Source: Ahrensia sp. (GTDB taxonomy: Bacteria > Pseudomonadota > Alphaproteobacteria > Rhizobiales > Rhizobiaceae). Taken from it: a stretch of 64,000 nucleotides of DNA. Below are positions 30,161 through 40,164 of this stretch, piece by piece. The translations under genes and the position numbers were made by a program. How positions within the stretch are numbered: the first letter of the stretch is position 1; each line of letters opens with the position of its first letter. The notes under the pieces are model-generated. The model did not search any database, was not told the origin of the DNA, and saw nothing but the letters and a program-made list of their open reading frames with translations. The stretch spans positions 186,001 to 250,000 of the forward strand of contig JAPPOQ010000033.1 of NCBI GenBank assembly GCA_028817895.1, in the 5' to 3' direction.

Positions 30161-31663
30161 CTACTGAAAGGCGGTCTCCGAAAAGGACCGCAACTTCCGG
30201 GAATGCAGCCGCTCCGGCGGCATGTCGCGCAATTCCTCCAGCGCCTGAATGCCGATATCAAGATGCTGCTTGACTTGCGTGTTGTAGAAATCCGTCGCCA
30301 TGCCGGGCAGTTTCAATTCGCCATGCAAAGGTTTGTCTGAGACGCATAGCAGCGTTCCGTATGGCACACGGAAACGAAAGCCGTTGGCCGCGATGGTTGC
30401 TGATTCCATATCGAGTGCAATGGCACGGCTTTGAGACAGTCTCTGGACCGGCCCGGTTTGGTCACGCAGCTCCCAGTTGCGGTTGTCGATTGTCGCAACG
30501 GTGCCCGTGCGCATGACGCGCTTAAGTTCGTAGTCTTCGTAGCCGGTCACGTCAGCAACCGCTGTCTCAAGTGCCTTTTGAACTTCAGCCAACGCGGGAA
30601 CGGGCACCCAAATGGGCAAGTCCTCATCAAGGACATGGTCCTCGCGCACATAGGCGTGGGCGAGCACATAATCGCCCAGTCTCTGGCTGTTGCGAAGGCC
30701 CGCGCAGTGTCCAAGCATCAGCCAGGTGTGGGGACGCAGAACCGCTACATGATCGGTCACTGTTTTGGCGTTGGAAGGGCCAACGCCGATATTGATCATC
30801 GTGATGCCGCAACCTTCCGGGCGCATCAGATGATAGGCTGGCATTTGGGGAAGTCGTCCAAGCGTCGAAGGCTGCGGCGCTTCGCCATGCCGGGTAATCG
30901 TGTTGCCGGGTTCTACAAAGGCGGTATAGCCGCTTCCCTCTTCGCCTAGCTTTTCATGCGCATAGGCGATGAACTCGTCGACGTAGAACTGGTAGTTGGT
31001 GAACAGGACATAGTTCTGGAAATGCTCTGGCGACGTCGCTGTGTAGTGGGAAAGCCGATGAAGCGAATAGTCGATGCGCTGAGCCGTAAAGGGCGCCAAT
31101 GCGGCGGTTTCATCAGGTTGCCGCAGCACTTGCGAATTGACGATGCGGTCATCGGTCGATGCAAGATCAGGCACATCGAACAGGTCTCGCAGCGGGCGGT
31201 CGAGCCTGTGCTCTATCGATCCCTCAATATAGGTCCCTTCAAGAAAAGCGAAGTGCAGCGGAATGGGGGTTGTTGAGGGGCCGATCGTCACGCCCGTGCT
31301 GTGGCTCTGCATGAGCAGCGCGATCTGCGTTTCCAGATAGTTGGCGAACAGATGCGGGCGGGTCACGGTGGTCGAATAAACACCAGGCCCGGAGACGTAG
31401 CCATAGGCCAGACGCGAATCGACCCTTGTATGGGACGAAGAGGTCAGACGTATTTCGGGGTAGAACGCTCGGTAGCGCTCCGAAACGGTGCCGCTCGCCA
31501 AAGCTTCGGCGAGCTTGTCGCGCAGAAACTGCGTTGCTTCGTCATAAAGCGCCTGTAGGCACTCAACCGCCGCCCTTGCGTCCGTGAAAACATGGCCAGC
31601 GTCCTGCGGTGGCGTCGATACCGGCAGGTCGTCAAGGGCGGCGAATTCGGATGTGTTTGTCAT
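30161..31663 (-). CDS. amn: AMP nucleosidase
   Basis: 'EIRLTSSSHTRVDSRLAYGYVSGPGVYSTTVTRP', 'MINIGVGPSNAKTVTDHVAVLRPHTWLMLGHCAGLRNSQRLGDYVLAHAYVREDHVLDEDLP'. Confidence 0.95.
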   Translation of the reverse strand: MTNTSEFAALDDLPVSTPPQDAGHVFTDARAAVECLQALYDEATQFLRDKLAEALASGTVSERYRAFYPEIRLTSSSHTRVDSRLAYGYVSGPGVYSTTVTRPHLFANYLETQIALLMQSHSTGVTIGPSTTPIPLHFAFLEGTYIEGSIEHRLDRPLRDLFDVPDLASTDDRIVNSQVLRQPDETAALAPFTAQRIDYSLHRLSHYTATSPEHFQNYVLFTNYQFYVDEFIAYAHEKLGEEGSGYTAFVEPGNTITRHGEAPQPSTLGRLPQMPAYHLMRPEGCGITMINIGVGPSNAKTVTDHVAVLRPHTWLMLGHCAGLRNSQRLGDYVLAHAYVREDHVLDEDLPIWVPVPALAEVQKALETAVADVTGYEDYELKRVMRTGTVATIDNRNWELRDQTGPVQRLSQSRAIALDMESATIAANGFRFRVPYGTLLCVSDKPLHGELKLPGMATDFYNTQVKQHLDIGIQALEELRDMPPERLHSRKLRSFSETAFQ

Positions 31664-31754
31664 GCACCTGTGTATCGCGCTCCTGTCGCTGCGACAATTG
31701 TCTTATCGGGTGAAATGACAGCGCAGGCGAAGTCTGCAATCCGACGCTTGGGTC

Positions 31755-31958
31755 TTACGAGTGGGTCCCGATCGCCTTGTCACAGGCCGCGTCGGTTGTG
31801 GCGCACGGAACCGCAAATTCCATTGTGCTCAGCCGCTTCAGTCTTTCATCGACATCAAGGTCCGAACCACCTTGCGACGTTGCCCGTACGACATTGACAA
31901 ACAGCACCGCGGTGGCGGCGATGACGATCGTGAGCAGAAAAAAGCGACGATACAGCAT
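31755..31958 (-). CDS. Small hypothetical membrane-anchored protein
   Basis: MLYRRFFLLTIVIAATAVLFVNVVRATSQGG... with one N-terminal TM segment; no family recognised. Confidence 0.4.
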   Translation of the reverse strand: MLYRRFFLLTIVIAATAVLFVNVVRATSQGGSDLDVDERLKRLSTMEFAVPCATTDAACDKAIGTHS

Positions 31959-32055
31959 GGCGAACTCCCTTTCCGCCACACTCGCACAAATGCGCTGAAC
32001 CGATGCTGAGCGGCCTGTTCATCGTGGGTTCAGCACCGCTCGCATTGGCTGATTG

Positions 32056-32424
32056 TCACCGTTTCCAGTTCTGTGTCTTGCAGAAGATCTTGAGGGCACA
32101 GCCGCGTAATTTCAGTGAAGCACCCGAGATGCGGGCGCTGCCCGAATAGGTCTTGTCGTCTCGCGGGTCGGTCACAGTGCCCGAATATCTGTTGCCTGAA
32201 CCTTTCATGCGGCCAATCGTCTTTCCCGCGAATTGTCCGCTAGCGATCGTGATGCAGAATGAACTGCCGCATTTGGCGATCCTGGCAGTTTCGCCTTCTT
32301 CTGTTATCCAATTGCCTTCGATGGGTTCAGCAGAGAAGGCGGAGCCGGAAAATACCAGGCTGGAAAAGGTGAGTCCGACCGCCAAGAAGGCGCATGAAGT
32401 CAGGGTTCTGATTGGATGTGTCAT
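32056..32424 (-). CDS. Secreted DUF2147-like protein
   Basis: Signal peptide; 'IEGNWITEEGETARIAKCGSSFCITI...TDPRDDKTYSGSARISGASLKLRGCALKIFCKTQNWKR'. Confidence 0.8.
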   Translation of the reverse strand: MTHPIRTLTSCAFLAVGLTFSSLVFSGSAFSAEPIEGNWITEEGETARIAKCGSSFCITIASGQFAGKTIGRMKGSGNRYSGTVTDPRDDKTYSGSARISGASLKLRGCALKIFCKTQNWKR

Positions 32425-32540
32425 GATTGTCTCCCAATAGCGTCTACAAAGGCCGCCTGCATTGACGTTTACGTCAGATGATGGGAAGGGACAACTCTAA
32501 TCGGTAACCAATCGGGGTGGACGTGGCGGAAGACAGATAA

Positions 32541-32570
32541 AACCCGCCGTCCGGGAGAAGACGGCGGGTT
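32541..32570 (-). terminator. Rho-independent terminator for the small minus-strand gene at about 32608-33010
   Basis: Perfect 11-bp stem AACCCGCCGTC/GACGGCGGGTT, 8-nt loop; the minus strand reads ...GACGGCGGGTTTTATCTG. Confidence 0.75.
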
Positions 32571-32607
32571 CCGATTTGCCGATGCCGATCCCCCCGACAC
32601 CGGCCCG

Positions 32608-33010
32608 TTACACCGTCTCCCTCACGTCGACGGTGCTGCACTGCCCAAGCATTTGGTCATGACCACAGGTTCTGCTGCCGTTGAACCTACAGGTGATGGC
32701 GACGACCATGCCGATGGCGGTGGCAGAAGCCCCCGCGGTGGCAGTGCCAGTGCCGGTGCGTGCGATGAATGCGACGGGTCCGGCGAAAACGACGATGGCG
32801 GAAACCGCGATGACGCCGAAAGCCACGACGGCCTCGACGCAGCCGCCGGTGGTGTACCTGCTGGACGCCAGCGCTTTCGCCACCGAGCATGGCAAGTGTA
32901 CTGACAAGGCCTTTGCCGGCAGTGCCCGTTCCGGCTGCGTTTGCTGACGGTGCTGCCAGCGAGATCATGAATCCCGCGATTGCCGCCATGATGATGGTTG
33001 ATGGTTTCAT
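32608..33010 (-). pseudogene. Small secreted hydrophobic protein gene split over two frames (apparent frameshift)
   Basis: ORF 33010-32687 gives a signal peptide (MKPSTIIMAAIAGFMISLAAPSANA); overlapping +1-frame ORF 32907-32608 carries alphaproteobacterial codon usage (GTC/ATC/GCC/GGC) and 'GGCVEAVVAFGVIAVSAIVVFAGPVAFIA'; terminator 38 bp after its stop. Confidence 0.5.
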
Positions 33011-33160
33011 GGTTGATTCCCTCCTCTTGGCCTACATCGGCAAAGTGTCAGGAGATGCGCTTCGCTTCTGTGTGAATATGCACATGGCGTGAATCTGCCG
33101 GCATCAATCAGCGGTTTGACTGTGCAATTTGCAGGCAACTAAGCGCGATGCGACTGAGCT

Positions 33161-36100
33161 TCAGCGTCCGCGCTTGTTCGCCTTGAAGCCGCCGCGTTGG
33201 CCCGGTTTGCCGCTCGAACTGCGCGGCAGCGGGCGTTTGTCGGGCGCTTTCCCATGCTCGGCCCCGTCCGTGGCCAGGCCCTTGCGGTTGTCTTCCAGCC
33301 AACTTTTGCGTGGCTGCTCCCAACCCTCCGGAGTCACGGGTTTCTCTGTTCGGCCGACTGTCATTTCATCAAGATCGGGCTTGTGGAAGTAGCTCGACTG
33401 CGTCGCGCCCTTATAACCGCCTGACGAGTTCCCCTTGTCGCGTCTGGCAGCTTGCTTGCGCTTGGCTTTGGTGTTCTCCACACCGGTATCACGCGCCAAA
33501 GGATCGTCGGCGACAAGCAATTCGGTCTCCTGCAAGCGTTTGATCTCGTCGCGCAGGCTGGCGGCACGCTCAAAGTCGAGATCGGCAGCGGCATCGCGCA
33601 TGTCTTTCTCCAGCGCGTCGAGATGCGCACGCAGATTGTTGCCAACCAGAGCGCCTTCTTCACTGAAGCCTGCATCGACGCGCACGTGATCTTGCTCGTA
33701 AACGGATTCCAGAATGTCGCCGACGTTTTTCTTCACGCTTTGCGGCGTGATGCCATTGGCTTCGTTATAGGCCTGTTGCTTCTCGCGACGCCTGTCCGTT
33801 TCCGCGATGGCCCGTTCCATCGATCCCGTCACGCTGTCGGCGTACAGAACAACCTTGCCGTCGACGTTTCGCGCTGCGCGTCCAATGGTCTGCACGAGGC
33901 TGGTCTCGGAGCGAAGAAAACCTTCCTTGTCGGCGTCCAGAATCGCAACCATGCCGCATTCTGGAATGTCGAGCCCCTCTCGAAGCAGATTGATCCCGAT
34001 CAGCACATCGAAGGCACCGAGTCTCAGGTCACGGATGATCTCAATGCGCTCCAGCGTGTCGATGTCGGAATGCATGTAGCGCACCTTGATGCCCTGTTCG
34101 TGCACATACTCCGTCAGGTCTTCCGCCATGCGCTTGGTCAGCACTGTGACAAGCGTTCGATAGCCTTTGGCTGTGACCTGGCGAATTTCATCGACGACAT
34201 CATCGACCTGCGTTTTTGCCGGCCGAATTTCCACGGGAGGGTCGATCAGGCCTGTGGGGCGGATCACCTGTTCGGCAAATACTCCGTCGGCCTGCTCCAT
34301 CTCCCAGCCGCCGGGCGTTGCGGAGACGGCAATGGTTTGCGGGCGCATTGCGTCCCATTCCTCAAAGCGCAACGGACGGTTGTCCATGCAGGAGGGCAGC
34401 CGGAAGCCATATTCAGCAAGCGTTGCCTTGCGGCGAAAGTCGCCACGATACATACCGCCGATCTGTGGAATGGTGACATGGGATTCATCGGCAAAAACGA
34501 TGGCGTCATCCGGCAGATATTCAAACAAGGTAGGCGGTGGTTCGCCCGGTTTACGACCGGTCAGATAGCGCGAATAGTTCTCGATTCCCGCGCAAGAACC
34601 GGTGGCTTCGATCATTTCGATGTCAAACCGAACGCGCTGCTCCAGTCGTTGCGCCTCGAGCAGGCGGCCAGCCCGGTTGAGTTCTTCCAGCCGCCAGGAA
34701 AGTTCCTTTTTGATCTCCTTCACAGCCTGGGTCAGTGTCGGTCGCGGCGTCACATAGTGGCTGTTGGCGTAGATTTTGACGCTTTTGAGTTCATCCGTCT
34801 TCTTCCCCGTGAGTGGGTCGAATTCGGTGATCTGCTCAATCTCATCACCAAACAGAGAAATGCGCCAGGCCCGGTCTTCTAGGTGGGCCGGGAAAATCTC
34901 GATTGTGTCACCGCGCACGCGAAACGAGCCGCGTTGGAAATCGGCATCACGACGCTTGTACTGCTGGGCAACAAGATCAGCCAGAAGCTGGCGTTGGTCG
35001 AGCCGATCACCAATCTTCATCTGGAAAGTCATGGCCGTATAGGTTTCGACTGAGCCTATGCCGTAAATGCAGGAGACGGAGGCGACGATCACCACATCGT
35101 CACGCTCCAGCAGCGCTCGCGTTGCGGAGTGGCGCATCCTGTCGATCTGTTCGTTTACGGAGGATTCCTTCTCGATGAAGGTGTCGGAGCGCGGCACATA
35201 GGCTTCCGGCTGGTAGTAGTCATAATAAGAGACGAAATATTCCACCGCATTGTCGGGTAGGAAGGATTTCATCTCGCCGTAGAGCTGCGCGGCAAGCGTC
35301 TTGTTGGGCGCCAGAATGAGGGCAGGGCGCTGCGTCTCCTCAATCACCTTAGCCATGGTAAAGGTCTTGCCGGAACCGGTTACGCCCAGCAGAACCTGCG
35401 TGCGCTCACCGCGATTAGCCCCAAAACTTGGTGCGGCGATTTTCGAAGCAGTTGAGGTTGGCTCCTTTCTCTCCCCTTGCGGGAGAGATGTCTGCGCAGC
35501 AGACAGAGAGGGGGCGAAGGCGTCTTGAACGTCCATGCCCTTCTCTCGTGATGCCGCTCCACGACCCCCCTCTGTCGCCTTCGGCGACATCTCCCCCTCA
35601 AGGGGGGAGAGTGGGGAGGAATTCCAGTCAATGCCATTGAGACCCGCGACAAGCTCGGCGATTGCCGTTGGCTGATCGCCCTTGGGTTCGAACTCGCTGA
35701 CAACTTTGAACGGCCTTTGATCTGGGTCCTTTTCAGGTCTATCGGGGCGGTGCGGGACCCAGACGTCGCCCTTGAGCTCCTCGCGCCCATGTTCGATAAG
35801 ATCGGAGAGCGCCTGTACTGTGGCGGTCACGCCTGACGTGCTGTCCAGCTTCAGCGCGTCCTCTGCAGAAACATCAAGTCCAGCGACGGGATTGAGACCC
35901 GCAGCGACCCGCTCCTTCACATCATTGGTACCGCCAATGGACACTCCGCCACCGGTGCGCTTGTTGCCGATCTGGGGCTTCTTGTCCGAGGGCAGGAGAC
36001 GGCCGGCCGAAGACGTGAAGGCGTGCGCTTTCGAAGCCGCTTTCTTTTTTGGCTTGTTGGGCTTGGCCTCTGCTTGTTCGGCCTCATCGCTGATCTCCTC

Positions 36101-36208
36101 AGCCCATGACGAAATGTCACCTGACAGCGGCGCGCCCTCAAACGGCGTCTGGGGAGCTTCGGACAAGCCGCGCGGTTTGGATTTGTCTGGATCGCTCATG
36201 ACAGCCAA
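33161..36208 (-). CDS. uvrB: Excinuclease ABC subunit B, with N-terminal extension and a repeat-derived insertion
   Basis: '[16 protein letters not shown]', '[36 protein letters not shown]', '[29 protein letters not shown]', C-terminal UVR motif. Confidence 0.97.
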   Translation of the reverse strand: MAVMSDPDKSKPRGLSEAPQTPFEGAPLSGDISSWAEEISDEAEQAEAKPNKPKKKAASKAHAFTSSAGRLLPSDKKPQIGNKRTGGGVSIGGTNDVKERVAAGLNPVAGLDVSAEDALKLDSTSGVTATVQALSDLIEHGREELKGDVWVPHRPDRPEKDPDQRPFKVVSEFEPKGDQPTAIAELVAGLNGIDWNSSPLSPLEGEMSPKATEGGRGAASREKGMDVQDAFAPSLSAAQTSLPQGERKEPTSTASKIAAPSFGANRGERTQVLLGVTGSGKTFTMAKVIEETQRPALILAPNKTLAAQLYGEMKSFLPDNAVEYFVSYYDYYQPEAYVPRSDTFIEKESSVNEQIDRMRHSATRALLERDDVVIVASVSCIYGIGSVETYTAMTFQMKIGDRLDQRQLLADLVAQQYKRRDADFQRGSFRVRGDTIEIFPAHLEDRAWRISLFGDEIEQITEFDPLTGKKTDELKSVKIYANSHYVTPRPTLTQAVKEIKKELSWRLEELNRAGRLLEAQRLEQRVRFDIEMIEATGSCAGIENYSRYLTGRKPGEPPPTLFEYLPDDAIVFADESHVTIPQIGGMYRGDFRRKATLAEYGFRLPSCMDNRPLRFEEWDAMRPQTIAVSATPGGWEMEQADGVFAEQVIRPTGLIDPPVEIRPAKTQVDDVVDEIRQVTAKGYRTLVTVLTKRMAEDLTEYVHEQGIKVRYMHSDIDTLERIEIIRDLRLGAFDVLIGINLLREGLDIPECGMVAILDADKEGFLRSETSLVQTIGRAARNVDGKVVLYADSVTGSMERAIAETDRRREKQQAYNEANGITPQSVKKNVGDILESVYEQDHVRVDAGFSEEGALVGNNLRAHLDALEKDMRDAAADLDFERAASLRDEIKRLQETELLVADDPLARDTGVENTKAKRKQAARRDKGNSSGGYKGATQSSYFHKPDLDEMTVGRTEKPVTPEGWEQPRKSWLEDNRKGLATDGAEHGKAPDKRPLPRSSSGKPGQRGGFKANKRGR
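35468..35619. repeat. Inverted pair of double-hairpin palindromic repeats inside uvrB (rhizobial RIME-like)
   Basis: Copy 1 ~35468-35516: CTCTCCC-CTTGC-GGGAGAG and TGTCTGC-GCA-GCAGACA. Copy 2 ~35565-35619: TGTCGCC-TTC-GGCGACA and CTCCCCC-TCAAG-GGGGGAG. Copy 1 is a diverged reverse complement of copy 2. Confidence 0.85.
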
Positions 36209-36301
36209 TATGGGCTGGTCAGATCATGATTGAAAGGAGCGGCTGCGTCACCTCATGACATCGTTTGTCAGGAGCATGTCAGTCAGAAGCGCTGCTCGGG
36301 C

Positions 36302-36514
36302 TTATGTGTCAAGACAAGGGGCCGGCGGTGCGTGATTTGCCATAATGGCAGTCACCCATGCAGGCTCGCGTGTGGGTAGGTTCGCGAACTCTTCACGTCG
36401 AAGCGGACCGCGGCGGAACAGCATCTCCACGCGTGCCCGAGCCTCTTCGAGATCAGACTCTTTGGGTTTGCGGTTTTCTACCTCAGCAATAGTCTGCTGC
36501 ATCATCCTCATCAT
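36302..36514 (-). CDS. Short hypothetical ORF, possibly a gene remnant
   Basis: 'MMRMMQQTIAEVENRKPKESDLEEARARVEMLFRRGPLRREEFANLPTREPAWVTAIM': protein-like composition, no family recognised. Confidence 0.3.
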   Translation of the reverse strand: MMRMMQQTIAEVENRKPKESDLEEARARVEMLFRRGPLRREEFANLPTREPAWVTAIMANHAPPAPCLDT

Positions 36515-37085
36515 TCTGGCCTGGCTGTCGCGCTGTGGCAGATAAGCATCTGCGACATCGCCGCCCGCTGTTGCTCAACAAGTCTGCTGAAATTTGATAG
36601 GAAGTCGGCATTGCGGAAGTTGTTCGTGCGGGGCTCCTACATGCACAGGATGGGTCGAGCGCCACCCTTTGCAAAGTTGCGTTTTTCGACTGCCGCGTAA
36701 AGCTCGGCGCGTTTGCCGCGTTTCATGCCTGCTTGCATTTCGCATTCTTCACGCAATTTTGCCTAACGTGCCTCGCCGAGCGCGCCCTTTTTGCGGTCGA
36801 TCAGAAAACTTTTTGGGAGCATGGGTCGTGGTTTGCTTGGGTGGTCTCGGCCAACTTCGTCACCCATTCAGGAACGTTGCGGACAAAAATTTCGAAACAT
36901 CCAGAACTCTGTGTGGCATTCGGGCGGCGTCACAATGCAAAAGTCTCAGGTATCGGCTGTTTCCTTCCCGGCCAACTCTGCCATAATGCCGTTGAGCCCA
37001 TCCGTCTTTGTGCGTATTCGACAAATGCAACGGGGGCGCGAGTAAGAATGCTCAAACAAGCAGAGAGATACGGGAGTCTGGTGAC

Positions 37086-37496
37086 ATGATGAAATTGAAA
37101 GAACTGTTTGCGGTTGCCTGCTTGGCGGCCAGCGCATTTGTCGGTCTGTCGCTCATTTCGGCGAACTTGGCTGCGGCGGAGACAATCGCAAAGGGCACAT
37201 TCTTTGGCCAAAGCAATCATGTGACCACTGGCATCGCTGTCATCGAGAAGGATGGAGACAAGACACTTCTGATATTGGGCGATGACTTCAGCCTCGACGG
37301 CGCCCCAGCACCCACTATCGGATTTTCGAGCGGTGGCACTTTCGACAAGGCAACCGAGTTCACCAAACTGCAAAAGCTGACCGGTCGCCAGATTTACGAG
37401 ATGCCAGCGACAATTGATGTGTCCAAATATGACCAGGTCACAATCTGGTGTGCGGATTTTTCCGTACCTCTTGGTTCGGCTGATTTGAAGCGGTAG
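37086..37496 (+). CDS. Secreted DM13-domain-like protein
   Basis: Signal peptide; 'AKGTFFGQSNHVTTGIAVIEKDGDKTLLILGDDFSLDGAPAPTIGFSS...YDQVTIWCADFSVPLGSADL'. Confidence 0.75.
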   Translation: MMKLKELFAVACLAASAFVGLSLISANLAAAETIAKGTFFGQSNHVTTGIAVIEKDGDKTLLILGDDFSLDGAPAPTIGFSSGGTFDKATEFTKLQKLTGRQIYEMPATIDVSKYDQVTIWCADFSVPLGSADLKR

Positions 37497-37529
37497 AGTT
37501 CTCATGGCCAGTTGGGGAGGCAGTCTGCA

Positions 37530-38756
37530 ATGACCACGACCCAGAAGCTTGAATTCTCAGGCCACGATGGCGCATCGCTAGCGGCACGGCTCGATCTGCC
37601 TTGCGGGCCTGTGCGCGCCTATGCGCTGTTTGCCCATTGCTTCACCTGCTCAAAGGACATTGTAGCGGCGCGCCGCATAGCGGCCAATCTGTCGCGACAG
37701 GGCATTGCTTTGCTGCGTTTCGATTTCACTGGCCTTGGATCGTCGGATGGCGAGTTCGCCTCGACCAACTTCTCTTCCAATACGCAGGATCTCATCAGGG
37801 CGGCGGACCATCTGCGTCAGCATTTTGAAGCGCCATCCATTCTGATTGGTCATTCGCTGGGCGGCGCGGCAGTGCTTGCCGTCGCGGGCGAGATTGAGGA
37901 GGTGAGGGCAGTAGTCACCATCGGGGCACCATCCGATGTTGAACATGTGCTGCACAACTTTGCTGCTGATCTTTCGACGATTGAAAGCGAGGGTGCGGCC
38001 CAGGTGAGCCTTCAGGGGAGGGCTTTCACCATCCAGAAGCACTTTGTGGAAGACGCGCGCGGGGCGAGGCTGGGCGACAAAATCAAGTCTCTGCGCAAGG
38101 CGCTGCTGGTATTGCATTCACCTGTTGATGCAACGGTCGGCATCGGAAACGCGACCAACATTTTCCAGACAGCGCGGCATCCCAAGAGCTTTGTCTCGCT
38201 GGATCGAGCGGATCATCTGTTGTCAAAGCCGGAAGACGCTGAGTTCGCGGCGAACGTCATTGCCGGTTGGGCGGCGCGGTATATCGCAAGCGACGAACCG
38301 CAGGCCCAGAATAGCGTGGAGCAGGTTCTGGTGAGCGAGACGGGCGAGGGCAAGTTCCAGCAAACAGTTCTGGCCGGCAAGCACAGGCTCTTTGCCGACG
38401 AGCCTGAGAGTTATGGCGGGCTGGACACTGGGCCTTCGCCTTACGATTTCGTGTCGATTGCGCTCGGTGCCTGCACATCGATGACGCTTCGCCTCTATGC
38501 GGGCCATAAAGGTCTCAATCTCGGTCATGTCAGCGTTAGTGTGTCACATGGCAAGGTTCATACCGAAGACTGCGAGGGCTGCACGGACGATCAACGTGCA
38601 AAGGGCGGCAAGATCGACCGTTTCGAACGCGTCATCACAGTCGAAGGCGGCGTTTCCGACGAGATGCAGGCAAAATTGCTCGAAATTGCGGACAAATGCC
38701 CGGTCCACCGTACATTGGAAGCGACATCAGCAATCGCGACCCGTGTTCAAGGATAA
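37530..38756 (+). CDS. Bifunctional alpha/beta hydrolase-OsmC family protein
   Basis: N-terminal 'LIGHSLGGAAVL' hydrolase; C-terminal OsmC-like 'SPYDFVSIALGACTSMTLRLYAGHKGL...CPVHRTLE'. Confidence 0.92.
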   Translation: MTTTQKLEFSGHDGASLAARLDLPCGPVRAYALFAHCFTCSKDIVAARRIAANLSRQGIALLRFDFTGLGSSDGEFASTNFSSNTQDLIRAADHLRQHFEAPSILIGHSLGGAAVLAVAGEIEEVRAVVTIGAPSDVEHVLHNFAADLSTIESEGAAQVSLQGRAFTIQKHFVEDARGARLGDKIKSLRKALLVLHSPVDATVGIGNATNIFQTARHPKSFVSLDRADHLLSKPEDAEFAANVIAGWAARYIASDEPQAQNSVEQVLVSETGEGKFQQTVLAGKHRLFADEPESYGGLDTGPSPYDFVSIALGACTSMTLRLYAGHKGLNLGHVSVSVSHGKVHTEDCEGCTDDQRAKGGKIDRFERVITVEGGVSDEMQAKLLEIADKCPVHRTLEATSAIATRVQG

Positions 38757-38765
38757 GCCGGGATC

Positions 38766-39653
38766 ATGTGGCGACAAGAATGGGTTGGAGCCAATGGCCA
38801 GCAATTTCATGTGATGACGGCAGGGCCAAGGTCGGCCCCCACAATGGTCATGCTGCACGGCTTTCCAGAATATTGGGTGGCCTGGAAGGCTGTTGCCGAG
38901 CGGCTGTCGGGTGATTTTCACCTGATTCTTCCGGATCAGCGCGGCTTCAACTTATCGTCAAAGCCTGATGGTGTCGAAGTCTATGAGACCAAGCATTTGG
39001 TCGCCGATCTGGATTCTCTGCTTGATGTTTTGGCGCCTGATGATCCCATCATTTTGTGTGGCCACGATTGGGGCGCTTCGGTCGCCTATGCCTATGCGAT
39101 GCGACATCACAAGCGCGTCTCACATTTGGTCATCGCCAATGGGGTTCATCCCGTCTGCTTTCAAAGGGCGCTGCTGGCAGGCGGCGCGCAAACCGATGCC
39201 AGCCAGTATATGAACATTCTGCGCCGTCTTGACAGCGATAGAAGGCTGGCGACAGATGGCTTTTCCAAGCTCATGAACATGTTTGAGAGCTTCTCAAGCG
39301 CGCCATGGCTGGACGAAAGCACCAGGCAAGACTATCGCGAGGCTTGGGGACGGCCCGGTGCCCTGCCTGCCATGCTGAACTGGTATCGCGGGTCTCCCAT
39401 GATCGTGCCCGATAGCGGATCGAAGCCGAAAAGTCTGCCGATCACCGCCGAAATGCACCAAAAATACCGCATCCGCATGCCGCATCTTTTGTTGTGGGGC
39501 ATGGATGATGTCGCGCTATTGCCCGAGGCGAGAGCCGATCTGGGTCAGTTTTGTGATGATTTGACGTTGCATGAGATCAGCAATGCCAGCCATTGGATCC
39601 TGCATGAACAACCGGACCGCGTGGCGCGCCACATTCGAGATTTCCTGGCCTAG
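38766..39653 (+). CDS. Alpha/beta hydrolase (epoxide hydrolase-like)
   Basis: 'MVMLHGFPEYWVAWKAVAERL', 'ILCGHDWGASVAYAYAM', late 'SHWILHEQPDRV'. Confidence 0.9.
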   Translation: MWRQEWVGANGQQFHVMTAGPRSAPTMVMLHGFPEYWVAWKAVAERLSGDFHLILPDQRGFNLSSKPDGVEVYETKHLVADLDSLLDVLAPDDPIILCGHDWGASVAYAYAMRHHKRVSHLVIANGVHPVCFQRALLAGGAQTDASQYMNILRRLDSDRRLATDGFSKLMNMFESFSSAPWLDESTRQDYREAWGRPGALPAMLNWYRGSPMIVPDSGSKPKSLPITAEMHQKYRIRMPHLLLWGMDDVALLPEARADLGQFCDDLTLHEISNASHWILHEQPDRVARHIRDFLA

Positions 39654-39834
39654 CCTTTTGCGCCGGTTCTGGTTCCAACGTCGCACATCGCGACCTCAAA
39701 AGTGTCCGCTCAACACTCATGTGCAACAAGTCACAGACGCGTGAAGTGTCTCCCTCTAAATCAAAGCTCATCGAAGGCGGCTTGATCGCTTCGACAAACG
39801 CAACTTCGGGGCCGAGATACAGGAGTGAGGGACG

Positions 39835-40164
39835 ATGGCGATGGAATCGCTTTCTTTGATGCAGCTTTTCGGCCTGGCCGGTTTTGCAACCTATATTGGC
39901 GGCTTCACCGCCATTCAGTTCGGACTGATCGACGGCAACAGCCGTCTTTACAGCGCCATCAGCATTTTGGCTGCTTCGCTGGTTCTGGCCAGCCTCATGG
40001 AGCACTTCAATCTGGCGTCGGCGCTTATTCAGGTGAGTTGGATCACCATTGGTTGTGGCGGCATCATCTGGAAAACGGTCTCTGCAAAACGCACGCAGCC
40101 GGCAGGAACCGATCGCGAAGATTTTGTCACCCTATCGCGGCGTCTTTCACAAATGCGCGGATGA
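39835..40164 (+). CDS. Small membrane protein, CBU_0592-like
   Basis: Three TM segments: 'LFGLAGFATYIGGFTAIQFGLIDGNSRLYSAISILAASLVLASLMEHFNLASALIQVSWITIGCGGIIWK'. Confidence 0.65.
   Translation: MAMESLSLMQLFGLAGFATYIGGFTAIQFGLIDGNSRLYSAISILAASLVLASLMEHFNLASALIQVSWITIGCGGIIWKTVSAKRTQPAGTDREDFVTLSRRLSQMRG

Noticed and set aside
33452-34882. 476-aa plus-strand ORF opposite uvrB
   Set aside because: Antisense shadow of uvrB; no recognisable family.
35463-35620. Paired repeats considered as a CRISPR array or IS terminal inverted repeats
   Set aside because: Only two copies, inverted rather than direct, each with internal double hairpins, no transposase between them (about 45 bp).
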